Positions 1 to 8,886 of a stretch of 64,000 nt of DNA are shown piece by piece. How positions within the stretch are numbered: position 1 is the stretch's first letter; every line of letters begins with the position of its first letter. The translations under genes were made by a program, and so were the position numbers. The DNA comes from Frigidibacter sp. RF13 (lineage in GTDB: Bacteria; Pseudomonadota; Alphaproteobacteria; Rhodobacterales; Rhodobacteraceae), in contig NZ_JAPNUE010000003.1 of assembly GCF_026626305.1 (NCBI RefSeq), positions 186,001-250,000 on the forward strand. The letters are read 5' to 3'. Under the pieces are notes generated by a model, which saw only the letters and a program-made list of their open reading frames with translations, was not told the origin of the DNA and did no database searches.

Positions 1-701
1 CGGGCGGGCAGGCGGCGATTCAGGCGGCGGGCGGCCCGAGCGCGCTTGACCGGATGAACGCGATGGAGGCGGAATTGTCGCGGCTGACGGCGGCGACCGA
101 GCAATTGCAGATCCGGATCGAGAAGGCGGTGGCCGACGGCACCAACCGGGTGGGCGACCTCGAGTTTCGCATCTGCGAGCTGGAAGAGGGCTGCGATCCG
201 GCGAACCTGCCGATCACGGCGTCGATCGGCGGGGATGCGGGGGCTGCACCCGTTGCAGGCGGAGGGGCGGTGACGCCCGCGCCGAGTGCCACGCCGGATG
301 CGCCCAAGGTTGAACTTGCGCTGAACGAGCAGGCCGATTTCGACGGGGCGAAGGCCAAGCTTGATGCGGGCGACTATCCCGGCGCCTCGCTTGGGTTCGC
401 GCAATTCGTGGCGAATTATCCGGGCGGACCGCTGACCGGCGAGGCACAATTCCTGCAGGGCGAGGCGCTGGGTCATACCGGCGACGCGGCAGGATCGGCG
501 CGTGCCTATCTGGCGGCCTTCTCGGGCGACCCCACCGGGCCGCGCGCGCCTGCCTCGCTTCTGAGACTGGGCGCCGCGCTCGGGCTGCTTGGCCAGACGC
601 AGGATGCCTGCGTGACGCTGAACGAAGTGCCCGTGCGTTTCCCGCAGGCGCCGGAAGCGGCGGAAGCTCAGTCCACCATGCAAAAGCTTGGATGCCAGTG
701 A
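1..701 (+). CDS. cpoB: Cell division coordinator CpoB (YbgF), 5' partial
   Basis: The reading frame is open to the left edge (first full codon at base 3), so the start and signal peptide lie outside the window. The visible part begins with a heptad-like stretch (about residues 15-60) that fits the YbgF trimerisation coiled coil. An Ala/Pro-rich linker follows, then a C-terminal TPR domain beginning around ADFDGAKAKLDAGDYPGAS and ending in KLGCQ. In the family this is a periplasmic protein that binds TolA and links outer-membrane constriction to peptidoglycan synthesis. Normally it follows the tol-pal genes, which would lie just left of base 1. The stop overlaps the tilS start by 10 bases, so translation is probably coupled. 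Confidence 0.85.
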   Translation, partial: GGQAAIQAAGGPSALDRMNAMEAELSRLTAATEQLQIRIEKAVADGTNRVGDLEFRICELEEGCDPANLPITASIGGDAGAAPVAGGGAVTPAPSATPDAPKVELALNEQADFDGAKAKLDAGDYPGASLGFAQFVANYPGGPLTGEAQFLQGEALGHTGDAAGSARAYLAAFSGDPTGPRAPASLLRLGAALGLLGQTQDACVTLNEVPVRFPQAPEAAEAQSTMQKLGCQ

Positions 702-1948
702 CGGATCAGGCGGAGCTCGCGACGCTCGTCCGGACCTTCTTTACGCCCAGCCCGCCCGCGCGGCTGGGCGTTGCCGTTTCCGGCGGTGGGGATTCTGTCG
801 CGTTGCTGCATCTGCTGAATGACTGGCGGCTGGAGGGCGGGCCCGACCTCGCGGTGGTGACTGTTGATCATGGACTGAGGCCCGAGGCGGCGGCGGAGGC
901 CGCCGGGGTGGCGGCGGCGGCGAAGGTGCTTGGGCTGCCGCACAGAATTCTCAAATGGGAGTGCGGAGAGGAGAGCGGCAACCTGCCCGACCGCGCGCGG
1001 CGGGCGCGCTACGGGCTGATTGCCGACTGGGCGAAGGCGGTGGGGATCGGGACAGTGGCGCTTGGCCATACCGCCGACGATCAGGCCGAGACGCTTTTGA
1101 TGCGGCTGGCGCGCGGGTCGGGGGTGGACGGGCTCTCGGGCATGGCCGCCGCCCGGGATCATCGGGGTGTGCGCTGGGCCAGGCCGCTTCTGGAGGCGCG
1201 GCGGGCGGCGCTGCGCGCCTTTCTTCTGTCGCGCCGGGTGAGCTGGATCGAGGATCCGACGAACGAGGACGCGACCTATGACCGGGTGAAGGCGCGGGCG
1301 GCGCTCGCGGCGCTTGCGCCGCTTGGCGTCACAGTCGAGGGTCTTGTGGAGACGGCAGGGCGGATGGCGATGGCGCGGGCGGCGCTGGCTGCGGCTGCCG
1401 TGGCGCTGGCAAGACGCGCGGCGCGGGTCGAGGCGGGCGACGTGATCCTTGAGAGAGAGGCGCTGGCGGGTGCGGCGGAAGAGGTGCGCTACCGGCTGTT
1501 TGCACAGGCGCTGATGCTTATCTCGGGCGCTGACTACCGCCCGCGCTTTGAGGCACTGAAAGCGGCCTGCGCCACGGCGCTGGACGGAACGCGGGCGACC
1601 TTGTCGGGCTGCATCATCCTGCCGAGGAAAGGGGGCCTGCATATCACGCGCGAACCGGCGGCGGTGGCGGATGTGACGGCGCACCCCGGCGAGGTCTGGG
1701 ACGGGCGATGGCGCCTGATCGGCCCGAGCGAGCCGGGACAGGAACTGCGCGCCTTGGGCGAGGCCGGGCTTGCCGAATGCCCCGGCTGGCGAGCGACAGG
1801 ACTGCCGCGACCGTCGCTGTTGGCATCGCCCGCGGTCTGGCAGGGCGACCATCTGATCGCCGCGCCGCTGGCCGGACGGGCCGAAGGATGGGCGGCAGAG
1901 TGCCTTTATGACCGCACAAGCCTCGTTCATGGCTTAATCGTGCATTGA
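692..1948 (+). CDS. tilS: tRNA(Ile)-lysidine synthase TilS
   Basis: An N-type ATP pyrophosphatase that attaches lysine to C34 of the CAU-anticodon tRNA-Ile, so that it reads AUA as isoleucine. The PP-loop SGGGDS lies at residues 30-35. It is followed by VDHGLRPEA, LGHTADDQAETLLMRLARG and a WIEDPTNED segment, all typical of TilS. Length (418 aa) is normal for alphaproteobacteria. The ATG lies inside the 3' end of cpoB. The C-terminal third is less conserved, as is usual in the family. An essential housekeeping enzyme; identification is firm. Confidence 0.95.
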   Translation: MPVTDQAELATLVRTFFTPSPPARLGVAVSGGGDSVALLHLLNDWRLEGGPDLAVVTVDHGLRPEAAAEAAGVAAAAKVLGLPHRILKWECGEESGNLPDRARRARYGLIADWAKAVGIGTVALGHTADDQAETLLMRLARGSGVDGLSGMAAARDHRGVRWARPLLEARRAALRAFLLSRRVSWIEDPTNEDATYDRVKARAALAALAPLGVTVEGLVETAGRMAMARAALAAAAVALARRAARVEAGDVILEREALAGAAEEVRYRLFAQALMLISGADYRPRFEALKAACATALDGTRATLSGCIILPRKGGLHITREPAAVADVTAHPGEVWDGRWRLIGPSEPGQELRALGEAGLAECPGWRATGLPRPSLLASPAVWQGDHLIAAPLAGRAEGWAAECLYDRTSLVHGLIVH

Positions 1949-2042
1949 ACCCGGCCCGCTAATCTCTATTTTAGTCAGGAACTGCGTGGTGGCCCCCGGG
2001 ATGCTCCGGCCGACCCGGCCCCGCGCGAGAAGATAACTGGAG

Positions 2043-2051
2043 GCTTCCTTG
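2043..2051 (+). promoter_or_regulatory. Ribosome binding site deciding the ftsH TTG start
   Basis: A GGAGG box sits five bases ahead of TTG. No ATG or GTG in frame nearby gives the conserved N-terminus, so the SD placement decides the TTG start. Confidence 0.7.
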
Positions 2052-3965
2052 GGCAACGCGAGAAATATCGCCTTCTGGGTCGTGCTGTTCGTCTTGATCC
2101 TGGCGCTGTTCAACCTGTTCAGCGGCAATCAGGCAAACCTGAGTGCTCGTACCCTGTCTTATTCGGACTTCATCCAGAAGGTCGATGCGGGCGATGTGAA
2201 GAGCGTGACGATCGACGGCGAGCAGCTGATCGTGAAGACCGGCGACGGCAGCCAGTGGGTGACGATCAAACCCGAGGGCGAGGAGTTGAACAATCAGCTG
2301 GTTGAGCGGCTGATCGACAAGAAGGTCGATGTCGTCGCCGAAAAGCAAAGCCAGTCGGGCTTCATGTCGCTCTTTGGCGTTTGGCTGCCGTTCATCGTGC
2401 TGATCGGCGTCTGGGTGTTCTTCATGAACCGGATGCAGGGCGGCGGCAAGGGCGGGGCCATGGGCTTTGGCAAGTCTCGCGCCAAGCTCTTGACCGAAAA
2501 GCAGGGGCGCGTGACCTTTGACGATGTCGCGGGCATCGACGAGGCCAAGGAAGAGCTGGAAGAGATTGTCGAGTTCCTGAGGAACCCGCAGAAATTCTCG
2601 CGCCTTGGCGGCAAGATTCCGAAGGGCGCTTTGCTCGTCGGTCCTCCGGGCACCGGTAAGACGCTTTTGGCCCGCGCGATTGCGGGCGAGGCGGGGGTGC
2701 CTTTCTTCACCATCTCTGGCTCCGACTTCGTGGAAATGTTCGTGGGCGTCGGTGCAAGCCGGGTGCGCGACATGTTCGAACAGGCCAAGAAGAACGCGCC
2801 CTGCATCGTTTTCATCGACGAGATCGACGCGGTCGGCCGGTCGCGCGGCGTGGGCATCGGCGGTGGCAATGACGAACGCGAACAGACGCTGAACCAGCTT
2901 CTGGTCGAGATGGACGGGTTCGAGGCCAATGAGGGGATCATCATTGTCGCGGCGACGAACCGCAAGGATGTGCTGGACCCAGCACTTCTGCGCCCCGGCC
3001 GCTTCGACCGCCAGATCCATGTGCCGAACCCCGACATCAAGGGGCGCGAAAAGATCCTGACCGTCCATGCCCGCAAGGTGCCGCTGGGTCCCGACGTCGA
3101 CCTTCGCCTGATCGCGCGCGGCTCGCCCGGGTTTTCCGGCGCCGATCTCGCGAACCTCGTGAACGAGGCGGCGCTGATGGCCGCGCGTGTCGGGCGCCGG
3201 TTCGTGACGATGGACGATTTCGAGAATGCCAAGGACAAGGTGATGATGGGGGTCGAGCGTCGGTCGATGGTGCTGACGCCCGAGCAGAAGGAGATGACCG
3301 CCTATCATGAGGCCGGTCATGCCATCGTCGGCATGGAACTGCCGCTGTGCGACCCGGTCTACAAGGCGACGATCATCCCGCGCGGTCAGGCGCTTGGCAT
3401 GGTGGTCAGCCTGCCCGAGATGGACCGGCTGAACTATCACAAGGACGAGGCCAAGCAGAAGATCGCCATGACCATGGCGGGCAAGGCGGCCGAGATCATC
3501 AAATGGGGCGAGGAACGCGTTTCGAACGGCCCGGCGGGCGACATCCAGCAGGCCTCTGCGATCGCGCGGGCGATGGTGATGCGCTGGGGCATGTCCGACA
3601 AGGTTGGCAATATCGACTATGCCGAGGCGCATGAGGGCTATCATGGCCAGACGCCGGGCTTCTCGATTTCAGCCAAGACCAAGGAGCTGATCGAGGGCGA
3701 GGTGAAGCGCCTGATCGAGGAAGGCTACGAGGCGGCGCGCAAGATCCTGCTGGCGAAGTCGGAGGCGTTCGAGCGGCTGGCCAAGGGCCTCCTGGAATAT
3801 GAGACCCTGACCGGCGACGAGATCCGCAAGGTCGTGGCCGGCCAGCCCTTGGGCGGTGACGACGGCGACAGCGGCGGCGAGGCGCAACCGGTGACGATGG
3901 TGCCCAAGGCCGGCAAGCCCAAGGCACCGAAGGCGGGCGGGATGGAACCCGAGCCGTCGGCCTGA
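2049..3965 (+). CDS. ftsH: ATP-dependent zinc metalloprotease FtsH
   Basis: A membrane-anchored AAA+ protease of 638 aa that degrades unassembled membrane proteins and regulatory substrates. There are two transmembrane segments (about 7-24 and 110-127) flanking a periplasmic domain, Walker A GPPGTGKT at 198-205, Walker [12 protein letters not shown], the second region of homology [19 protein letters not shown], and zinc site HEAGH at 420-424. The start is TTG, supported by GGAGG five bases upstream and by the family N-terminus [10 protein letters not shown]. It lies 100 bp after tilS, an order common in Rhodobacteraceae. The Gly/Asp-rich then Lys/Pro-rich tail is variable in the family. Confidence 0.97.
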   Translation: MGNARNIAFWVVLFVLILALFNLFSGNQANLSARTLSYSDFIQKVDAGDVKSVTIDGEQLIVKTGDGSQWVTIKPEGEELNNQLVERLIDKKVDVVAEKQSQSGFMSLFGVWLPFIVLIGVWVFFMNRMQGGGKGGAMGFGKSRAKLLTEKQGRVTFDDVAGIDEAKEELEEIVEFLRNPQKFSRLGGKIPKGALLVGPPGTGKTLLARAIAGEAGVPFFTISGSDFVEMFVGVGASRVRDMFEQAKKNAPCIVFIDEIDAVGRSRGVGIGGGNDEREQTLNQLLVEMDGFEANEGIIIVAATNRKDVLDPALLRPGRFDRQIHVPNPDIKGREKILTVHARKVPLGPDVDLRLIARGSPGFSGADLANLVNEAALMAARVGRRFVTMDDFENAKDKVMMGVERRSMVLTPEQKEMTAYHEAGHAIVGMELPLCDPVYKATIIPRGQALGMVVSLPEMDRLNYHKDEAKQKIAMTMAGKAAEIIKWGEERVSNGPAGDIQQASAIARAMVMRWGMSDKVGNIDYAEAHEGYHGQTPGFSISAKTKELIEGEVKRLIEEGYEAARKILLAKSEAFERLAKGLLEYETLTGDEIRKVVAGQPLGGDDGDSGGEAQPVTMVPKAGKPKAPKAGGMEPEPSA

Positions 3966-3979
3966 CCGGGGGGAGGGCA

Positions 3980-4750
3980 ATGGCGGACTGGAACCCTGAC
4001 GCCTACGCCCGTTTCCGTGACCTGCGGCTGCGCCCGGCGCTCGATCTGATTGACCGGGTGCCGGACCTGCCCGAGGGGGCGATCATTGATCTTGGTTGCG
4101 GTGACGGCGCGGTCGGGCCGGAACTGGCGCGGCGCTGGCCGGGGCGCGGGGTTGTTGGTGTCGACGCCTCGCCCGCCATGCTGGCGAAAGCGGCCGAGAC
4201 GGGCCACTATGCGCGGCTTGTAGAGGCGGATGCGGGGACCTGGGCGCCCGATGTGCCGCCCGCGCTGATCTTTTCCAATGCCGCGCTGCACTGGCTGCCC
4301 GATCACGGCACGCTTCTGCCGCGGCTTGCGGGGTACCTCGCGCCCGGAGGCTCGCTTGCCGTGCAGATGCCGCGCCAGTATGGTGCGCCGTCGCACCGGT
4401 TTCTGAGGGATTTCGCCGCCGACATGTTCCCCGGCCGCTTCGACTTGTCGGGCTGGCAGGCGCCGGTGGCGCCGCCGGTCGAGTACGCCCGGATGCTGTC
4501 GCCCTTGGGTGAGGTGAATGTCTGGGAAAGTGACTATGTGCAGCGCCTTGCCGCTTCGAAGGACGGCCATCCGGTGCGCCGCTTCACCGAATCCACTGCG
4601 ATGAGGCCCTTCGTCGAGAAGCTGGACGAGAGCGAGGCCCGCGATTTTGTCGCGCGCTACGAGGCGGCGCTTGCCTCTGCCTATCCGGCGGAAGAGGACG
4701 GGTCGGTTCTCTTCCCCTTCCGCCGCCTGTTCCTGATCGTCACGAGGTAA
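3980..4750 (+). CDS. tam: Trans-aconitate 2-methyltransferase
   Basis: A SAM-dependent methyltransferase of 256 aa that in the family methylates trans-aconitate, an inhibitor formed from the aconitase intermediate. The N-terminus MADWNPDAYARFRDLRLRPALDL is a signature of Tam. SAM motif I is IIDLGCGDGAVGPEL (about 34-48), and IFSNAALHWLPDH provides the post-motif segment. It starts 14 bp after the ftsH stop and is followed after one base by the MOSC gene, so the three may share a transcript. Substrate assignment rests on whole-length family resemblance. Confidence 0.88.
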   Translation: MADWNPDAYARFRDLRLRPALDLIDRVPDLPEGAIIDLGCGDGAVGPELARRWPGRGVVGVDASPAMLAKAAETGHYARLVEADAGTWAPDVPPALIFSNAALHWLPDHGTLLPRLAGYLAPGGSLAVQMPRQYGAPSHRFLRDFAADMFPGRFDLSGWQAPVAPPVEYARMLSPLGEVNVWESDYVQRLAASKDGHPVRRFTESTAMRPFVEKLDESEARDFVARYEAALASAYPAEEDGSVLFPFRRLFLIVTR

Positions 4751-4751
4751 G

Positions 4752-5357
4752 ATGCCCGCCCTTGTTCCAACCAACCATGTCGGCACAATCACCTGGCTCG
4801 GCCGTATGGCCCACCGCGACCGCCCGGAACTGGACAGCGTGGCGCTGAGCGAGATGGTCCTGACCTTCGCGGGCGAAGCGGGCGATTGCCATGCGGGGCT
4901 GACGCGGCCCTCCTGCAGCCGGGTGAAAAGCCAGTATCCGGTCGGGACGGAAATCCGCAATACGAGGCAACTGTCGCTGGTCTCTGCCGAGGAACTGGCG
5001 GAGATTGCCCGGACCTTGGGGCTTGAGGTGGTCGATCCGGCCTGGCTTGGCGCATCGGTCGTCATCTCCGGCCTGCCCGATTTCAGTCATCTGCCGCCCT
5101 CCGCCCGGCTGCAGGCAGAAAGTGGCGCGACGATGGTCGTAGACATGCAGAACCGGCCCTGCCAGTTTCCGGCCCGCACGATCGAGGCCGCCCGCCCCGG
5201 CCATGGAAAGGCCTTCAAACCGGCGGCCGAGGGGCGGCGCGGCGTGACCGCCTGGGTCGAGCGCGAGGGCCTGTTGAAGCTCGGCGACCGGGTGTACCTG
5301 CATATTCCCGACCAGCGCGCCTGGGCAGCGGACAGCGCCGCGAAGGCCGCCGGATAG
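4752..5357 (+). CDS. MOSC domain-containing protein
   Basis: A 201 aa protein matching the stand-alone MOSC domain, the C-terminal domain of molybdenum cofactor sulfurases. Visible landmarks are the NRPCQFPA segment with the conserved cysteine, and the block RPGHGKAF followed by RGVTAWVEREG. MOSC proteins are thought to carry sulfur or bind the molybdenum cofactor, but the substrate of this short subgroup is unknown. It starts one base after the tam stop codon, implying co-translation. I see no molybdenum-cofactor genes nearby to narrow the role. Confidence 0.82.
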   Translation: MPALVPTNHVGTITWLGRMAHRDRPELDSVALSEMVLTFAGEAGDCHAGLTRPSCSRVKSQYPVGTEIRNTRQLSLVSAEELAEIARTLGLEVVDPAWLGASVVISGLPDFSHLPPSARLQAESGATMVVDMQNRPCQFPARTIEAARPGHGKAFKPAAEGRRGVTAWVEREGLLKLGDRVYLHIPDQRAWAADSAAKAAG

Positions 5358-5491
5358 AGAAACAGGCCCTTGGCGATTCCCGACTGGAAAATGTCGGAAA
5401 TCATCCGTATCCCATCGTGTGCCGGGGCTAGAACCTTTCGCAAAGGCCGGTGCCCGGACTGCGCCCGCCGCCGTGATCAGAGGAGAGATCC

Positions 5492-7168
5492 ATGGGTTTC
5501 AAGACCGATATCGAGATTGCCCGCGAGGCGAGGAAGAAGCCGATCATGGAGATCGGCGCCAAGCTCGGCATCCCGGCGGAGCATCTTCTGCCCTACGGCC
5601 ATGACAAGGCCAAGGTGAGCCAGGAGTTCATCCGCTCGCTGGAAAGCAAAAAGGACGGCAAGCTGATCCTTGTAACGGCGATCAACCCCACGCCCGCGGG
5701 CGAGGGCAAGACCACGACCACCGTGGGCCTTGGCGACGGTCTGAACCGGATCGGCAAGAAAGCGGTGATCTGTATCCGCGAAGCTTCGCTCGGGCCCAAC
5801 TTCGGCATGAAGGGCGGCGCGGCTGGCGGCGGTTACGCCCAGGTCGTGCCGATGGAGGAGATGAACCTTCATTTCACCGGCGATTTCCACGCGATCACTT
5901 CGGCCCATAACCTGCTGTCGGCGATGATCGACAACCATATCTACTGGGGCAACGACCTCGACATCGACGAGCGTCGTGTGTCCTGGCGCCGGGTGATGGA
6001 CATGAACGACCGCGCGCTGCGCGACATCGTCGTGTCGCTTGGTGGGGTTGCGAACGGCTTCCCGCGCCAGACAGGTTTCGACATCACTGTGGCGTCCGAG
6101 GTCATGGCGATCCTCTGCCTGTCGAAGGACCTCGAAGACCTGCAGAAGCGTCTGGGCGACATCGTCATCGGCTACACCCGCGCGAAGAAGCCGGTCTATT
6201 GCCGCGATGTGAAGGCAGACGGCGCGATGACCGTCCTTCTGAAGGACGCGATGCAGCCGAACCTGGTGCAGACGCTGGAAAACAACCCGGCCTTCGTCCA
6301 TGGCGGCCCGTTTGCGAACATCGCGCATGGCTGCAACTCGGTCATCGCGACGAAGACCGCGCTGAAGCTTGGCGACTATGTCGTGACCGAAGCGGGCTTC
6401 GGGGCCGACCTTGGCGCCGAGAAGTTCTTCGACATCAAATGCCGCAAGGCGGGGCTGAAACCCTCGGCCGCTGTCATCGTCGCGACCGTCCGCGCGATGA
6501 AGATGAACGGCGGCGTCGCCAAGGCCGATCTAGGTGCGGAGAATGTCGACGCCGTGAAGAAGGGCTGTCCGAACCTCGGCCGCCATATCGCCAACGTGAA
6601 ATCGTTCGGCGTGCCGGTCGTGGTGGCGATCAACCATTTCTATTCCGACACCGACGCCGAAGTGCAGGCGGTGAAGGATTATGTGGCTGCCCAGGGCGCC
6701 GAGGCGATCCTGTGCAAGCACTGGGCGAACGGTTCGGCCGGGATCGAGGATCTGGCAAAGAAGGTCGTGAGCCTTGCCGAGGGCGGTTCGGCCAATTTCG
6801 CGCCGCTCTACCCCGACGAGATGAGCCTGTTCCAGAAGATCGAGACCGTCGCCAAGCGCATCTACCATGCCGACGAGGTTCTGGCCGACAAGTCGATCCG
6901 CGACCAACTGAAGGCCTGGGAAGAGGCGGGTTATGGCCATTTCCCGGTCTGCATGGCCAAGACCCAGTACAGCTTCACCACCGACCCGAACCGCCGCGGT
7001 GCGCCCACGGGGCATTCGGTGCCGGTCCGCGAAGTCCGGCTTTCCGCCGGCGCAGGCTTCATCGTGGTGATCTGCGGCGAGATCATGACGATGCCGGGCC
7101 TGCCCAAGGTGCCCTCGGCCGAGGTGATCAAGCTGAACGCCGAAGGCAATGTTGAGGGGCTGTTCTGA
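5492..7168 (+). CDS. fhs: Formate-tetrahydrofolate ligase
   Basis: An ATP-dependent ligase making 10-formyl-tetrahydrofolate from formate and THF. The 558 aa length is typical. The P-loop is [10 protein letters not shown] (66-75), followed by [20 protein letters not shown] and the [16 protein letters not shown] block, both signatures of the family. The ATG is preceded by GAGGAGAG. It pairs with folD immediately downstream; together they interconvert formate, 10-formyl-THF and methylene-THF, feeding purine, serine and methyl metabolism. The 134 bp upstream holds no gene and probably carries the promoter. Confidence 0.97.
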   Translation: MGFKTDIEIAREARKKPIMEIGAKLGIPAEHLLPYGHDKAKVSQEFIRSLESKKDGKLILVTAINPTPAGEGKTTTTVGLGDGLNRIGKKAVICIREASLGPNFGMKGGAAGGGYAQVVPMEEMNLHFTGDFHAITSAHNLLSAMIDNHIYWGNDLDIDERRVSWRRVMDMNDRALRDIVVSLGGVANGFPRQTGFDITVASEVMAILCLSKDLEDLQKRLGDIVIGYTRAKKPVYCRDVKADGAMTVLLKDAMQPNLVQTLENNPAFVHGGPFANIAHGCNSVIATKTALKLGDYVVTEAGFGADLGAEKFFDIKCRKAGLKPSAAVIVATVRAMKMNGGVAKADLGAENVDAVKKGCPNLGRHIANVKSFGVPVVVAINHFYSDTDAEVQAVKDYVAAQGAEAILCKHWANGSAGIEDLAKKVVSLAEGGSANFAPLYPDEMSLFQKIETVAKRIYHADEVLADKSIRDQLKAWEEAGYGHFPVCMAKTQYSFTTDPNRRGAPTGHSVPVREVRLSAGAGFIVVICGEIMTMPGLPKVPSAEVIKLNAEGNVEGLF

Positions 7169-7192
7169 GCCGGTCCGACATGGAATAACCCT

Positions 7193-7233
7193 CAGGCGCC
7201 CTCCAGCATCATCTCTGGGGGGCGCCTGTTTCA
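7193..7233 (+). terminator. Hairpin between fhs and folD
   Basis: Bases 7193-7204 (CAGGCGCCCTCC) pair with 7217-7228 (GGGGGGCGCCTG), 11 of 12 positions, around a 12-base loop; then GTTTC. The stem is strong but the T-run is short. It could be a weak terminator or attenuator that sets folD expression below fhs, or an mRNA-stabilising structure. Confidence 0.55.
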
Positions 7234-7267
7234 TCCCGAGGCCCCGGGATCAGGAAAGAGGAACGAG

Positions 7268-8158
7268 ATGACTGCCAAAGTGATTGACGGCAAGGCCTTC
7301 GCGGCGAAGGTGCGGGCGCAGGTAGCGGACCATGTGGCGCGGCTGAAGGCCGAAAATGGCCTGACCCCTGGCTTGGCCGTGGTGCTTGTGGGCGAGGATC
7401 CCGCCAGCCAGGTCTATGTCTCGTCGAAAGGCAAGATGACCGTCGAAGTCGGCATGAACTCTTTCGAACATAAGCTGCCTGCCGATACGTCGGAGGCGGA
7501 CCTCGTCGCGCTGATCAAATCGCTGAATGCGGATGCCAAAGTTCACGGTATTCTTGTGCAACTGCCGCTGCCGTCGCATCTGAACTCCGACCTCGTCATC
7601 AACACGATCGACCCGGCCAAGGATGTGGACGGGTTCCATATCTCGAACGTCGGCCTTCTGGGTACAGGGCAGAAGTCGATGGTGCCCTGCACGCCGCTCG
7701 GTTGCCTGATGATGCTGCGCGACTATCACGGGTCGCTCGCGGGGATGAACGCGGTCGTCGTTGGCCGCTCGAACATCGTCGGCAAGCCGATGGCGCAGCT
7801 TCTGCTGGGTGACAGCTGCACGGTGACGATTGCCCATTCGAAGACCAGGGATCTGGCGGCGGTCTGCCGTCAGGCCGATATCCTGGTGGCGGCGGTCGGA
7901 CGGCCTGAAATGGTCACCGGCGATTATGTGAAGCCCGGCGCCACCGTGATCGACGTGGGCATCAACCGGATCGAGCGCGACGGCAAGGCCAAGCTGGTGG
8001 GTGACGCCCATTATGATAGCTGCGCCGCCGTGGCGGGGGCCATCACGCCGGTTCCGGGCGGGGTCGGGCCGATGACCATCGCCTGCCTTCTGGCCAATAC
8101 GCTGACGGCCGCCTGCCGGGCGAACGGGCTGCCCGAGCCGAAGGGTCTGACGGCCTGA
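7268..8158 (+). CDS. folD: Bifunctional methylene-THF dehydrogenase / methenyl-THF cyclohydrolase
   Basis: A 296 aa enzyme that oxidises 5,10-methylene-THF to methenyl-THF with NADP and hydrolyses it to 10-formyl-THF. The catalytic region YVSSKGK (50-56) has the Tyr and Lys of the family. [28 protein letters not shown] and the C-terminal [18 protein letters not shown] are FolD signatures. It lies 100 bp behind fhs with a hairpin between. Its stop is three bases from the stop of the convergent pdeM gene. Confidence 0.97.
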   Translation: MTAKVIDGKAFAAKVRAQVADHVARLKAENGLTPGLAVVLVGEDPASQVYVSSKGKMTVEVGMNSFEHKLPADTSEADLVALIKSLNADAKVHGILVQLPLPSHLNSDLVINTIDPAKDVDGFHISNVGLLGTGQKSMVPCTPLGCLMMLRDYHGSLAGMNAVVVGRSNIVGKPMAQLLLGDSCTVTIAHSKTRDLAAVCRQADILVAAVGRPEMVTGDYVKPGATVIDVGINRIERDGKAKLVGDAHYDSCAAVAGAITPVPGGVGPMTIACLLANTLTAACRANGLPEPKGLTA

Positions 8159-8161
8159 GGA

Positions 8162-8812
8162 TCAGAACGGGACCGGGCGGGCCACCTGCCCGGTCAGGAC
8201 CGCGAGCGCCCTTTCAGCAAAGAGCGCGCGCAGTTCAGGCGTTTCCGCCGCCATTCCGCCCGTGTAGGTGCCATAGGCTGGCAGGATGACCCGGGCGTGG
8301 TCGGTCAGGAAGGCCGGCCGCGCCTGTCCGGCCAGCCGGACCTTCGGGTGGTAATGGCCCGATACCTCGCCCGTTGCCCCCGGCAGGGCGATATGGCGGA
8401 AAGTCAGGGGGCCGATGGCCAGCTCGGCCAGATGTTCGCCGCCCAGATCGACCGGCCCCGGGTCATGATTGCCCGCGATCCAAATCCAGCGCCGCCCCGC
8501 CTTCATCCGTGCGAGCCACAGCGCGTCCGCCTCTGGCAGGGCGCTGGCAGCGAGATCGTCGAAGGAATCGCCCAGGCAGATGGCCGTCCGCGCCCCGGTG
8601 CGGTCGAGGTCGGCGTCGAGCCGCGCCAGCGTATCCACCGTCTCATAGGGCGGGATCAACGCGCCGCCGCGCCGGGCGTATCTTTCCGAGCGGCCGAGAT
8701 GCAGGTCGGAAACCACAAGCAACGCTTCGGCGGACCAGAACAGCGCGCCCGAAGGCAGTGCCGTCAGCCGCACACCCTGAAGATCGAAATCGAAACCACC
8801 GATGTCCTTCAT
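8162..8812 (-). CDS. pdeM: Ligase-associated metallophosphoesterase PdeM
   Basis: A calcineurin-like phosphoesterase of 216 aa. The metal-binding motifs are in order: SDLHLGRSERYARRG, CLGDSFDD, IAGNHDPG and SGHYHPK. This is the pattern of PdeM, a small nuclease found in bacteria with an Lhr-type helicase, an exonuclease and a DNA ligase in one repair set. Here it lies downstream of the helicase on the same strand, separated by a GC-rich hairpin element. The ATG at 8812 gives the family N-terminus; the reading frame extends further upstream but that part overlaps the element and the helicase. Confidence 0.88.
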   Translation of the reverse strand: MKDIGGFDFDLQGVRLTALPSGALFWSAEALLVVSDLHLGRSERYARRGGALIPPYETVDTLARLDADLDRTGARTAICLGDSFDDLAASALPEADALWLARMKAGRRWIWIAGNHDPGPVDLGGEHLAELAIGPLTFRHIALPGATGEVSGHYHPKVRLAGQARPAFLTDHARVILPAYGTYTGGMAAETPELRALFAERALAVLTGQVARPVPF

Positions 8813-8814
8813 TG

Positions 8815-8886
8815 TGGCGCAAATATCCACGGGGGGCGCCCCGGATGCAATCCGGGGCGGTCGGGGGGCAGTCAGCCCCCCGCCTT
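8815..8886 (-). repeat. REP-like GC-hairpin/TATTT element, copy 1
   Basis: Read on the minus strand, a GGGGGCTGACTGCCCCCC hairpin, which includes the helicase stop codon, is followed by GCCCCGGAT-tgc-ATCCGGGGC (bases 8838-8858) and the tail CCCCCCGTGGATATTTGC. The same layout recurs at about 33989, 51296 and 53323. It supplies the last codons of the helicase and the leader of pdeM. Confidence 0.6.

Noticed and set aside
668-1930. Long minus-strand reading frame across tilS
   Set aside because: It is antisense to tilS, with high-GC codon bias producing an open frame. The sequence is Arg/Pro-rich with no family resemblance.
1971-3644. 557-codon minus-strand frame antisense to ftsH
   Set aside because: It overlies a firmly identified gene and reads as His/Asp/Leu-rich low-complexity protein, the usual mirror of GC-rich coding DNA.
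5358-5491. Possible riboswitch ahead of fhs
   Set aside because: I looked for a conserved folate or SAM riboswitch core and saw none. The region lacks the paired elements needed.
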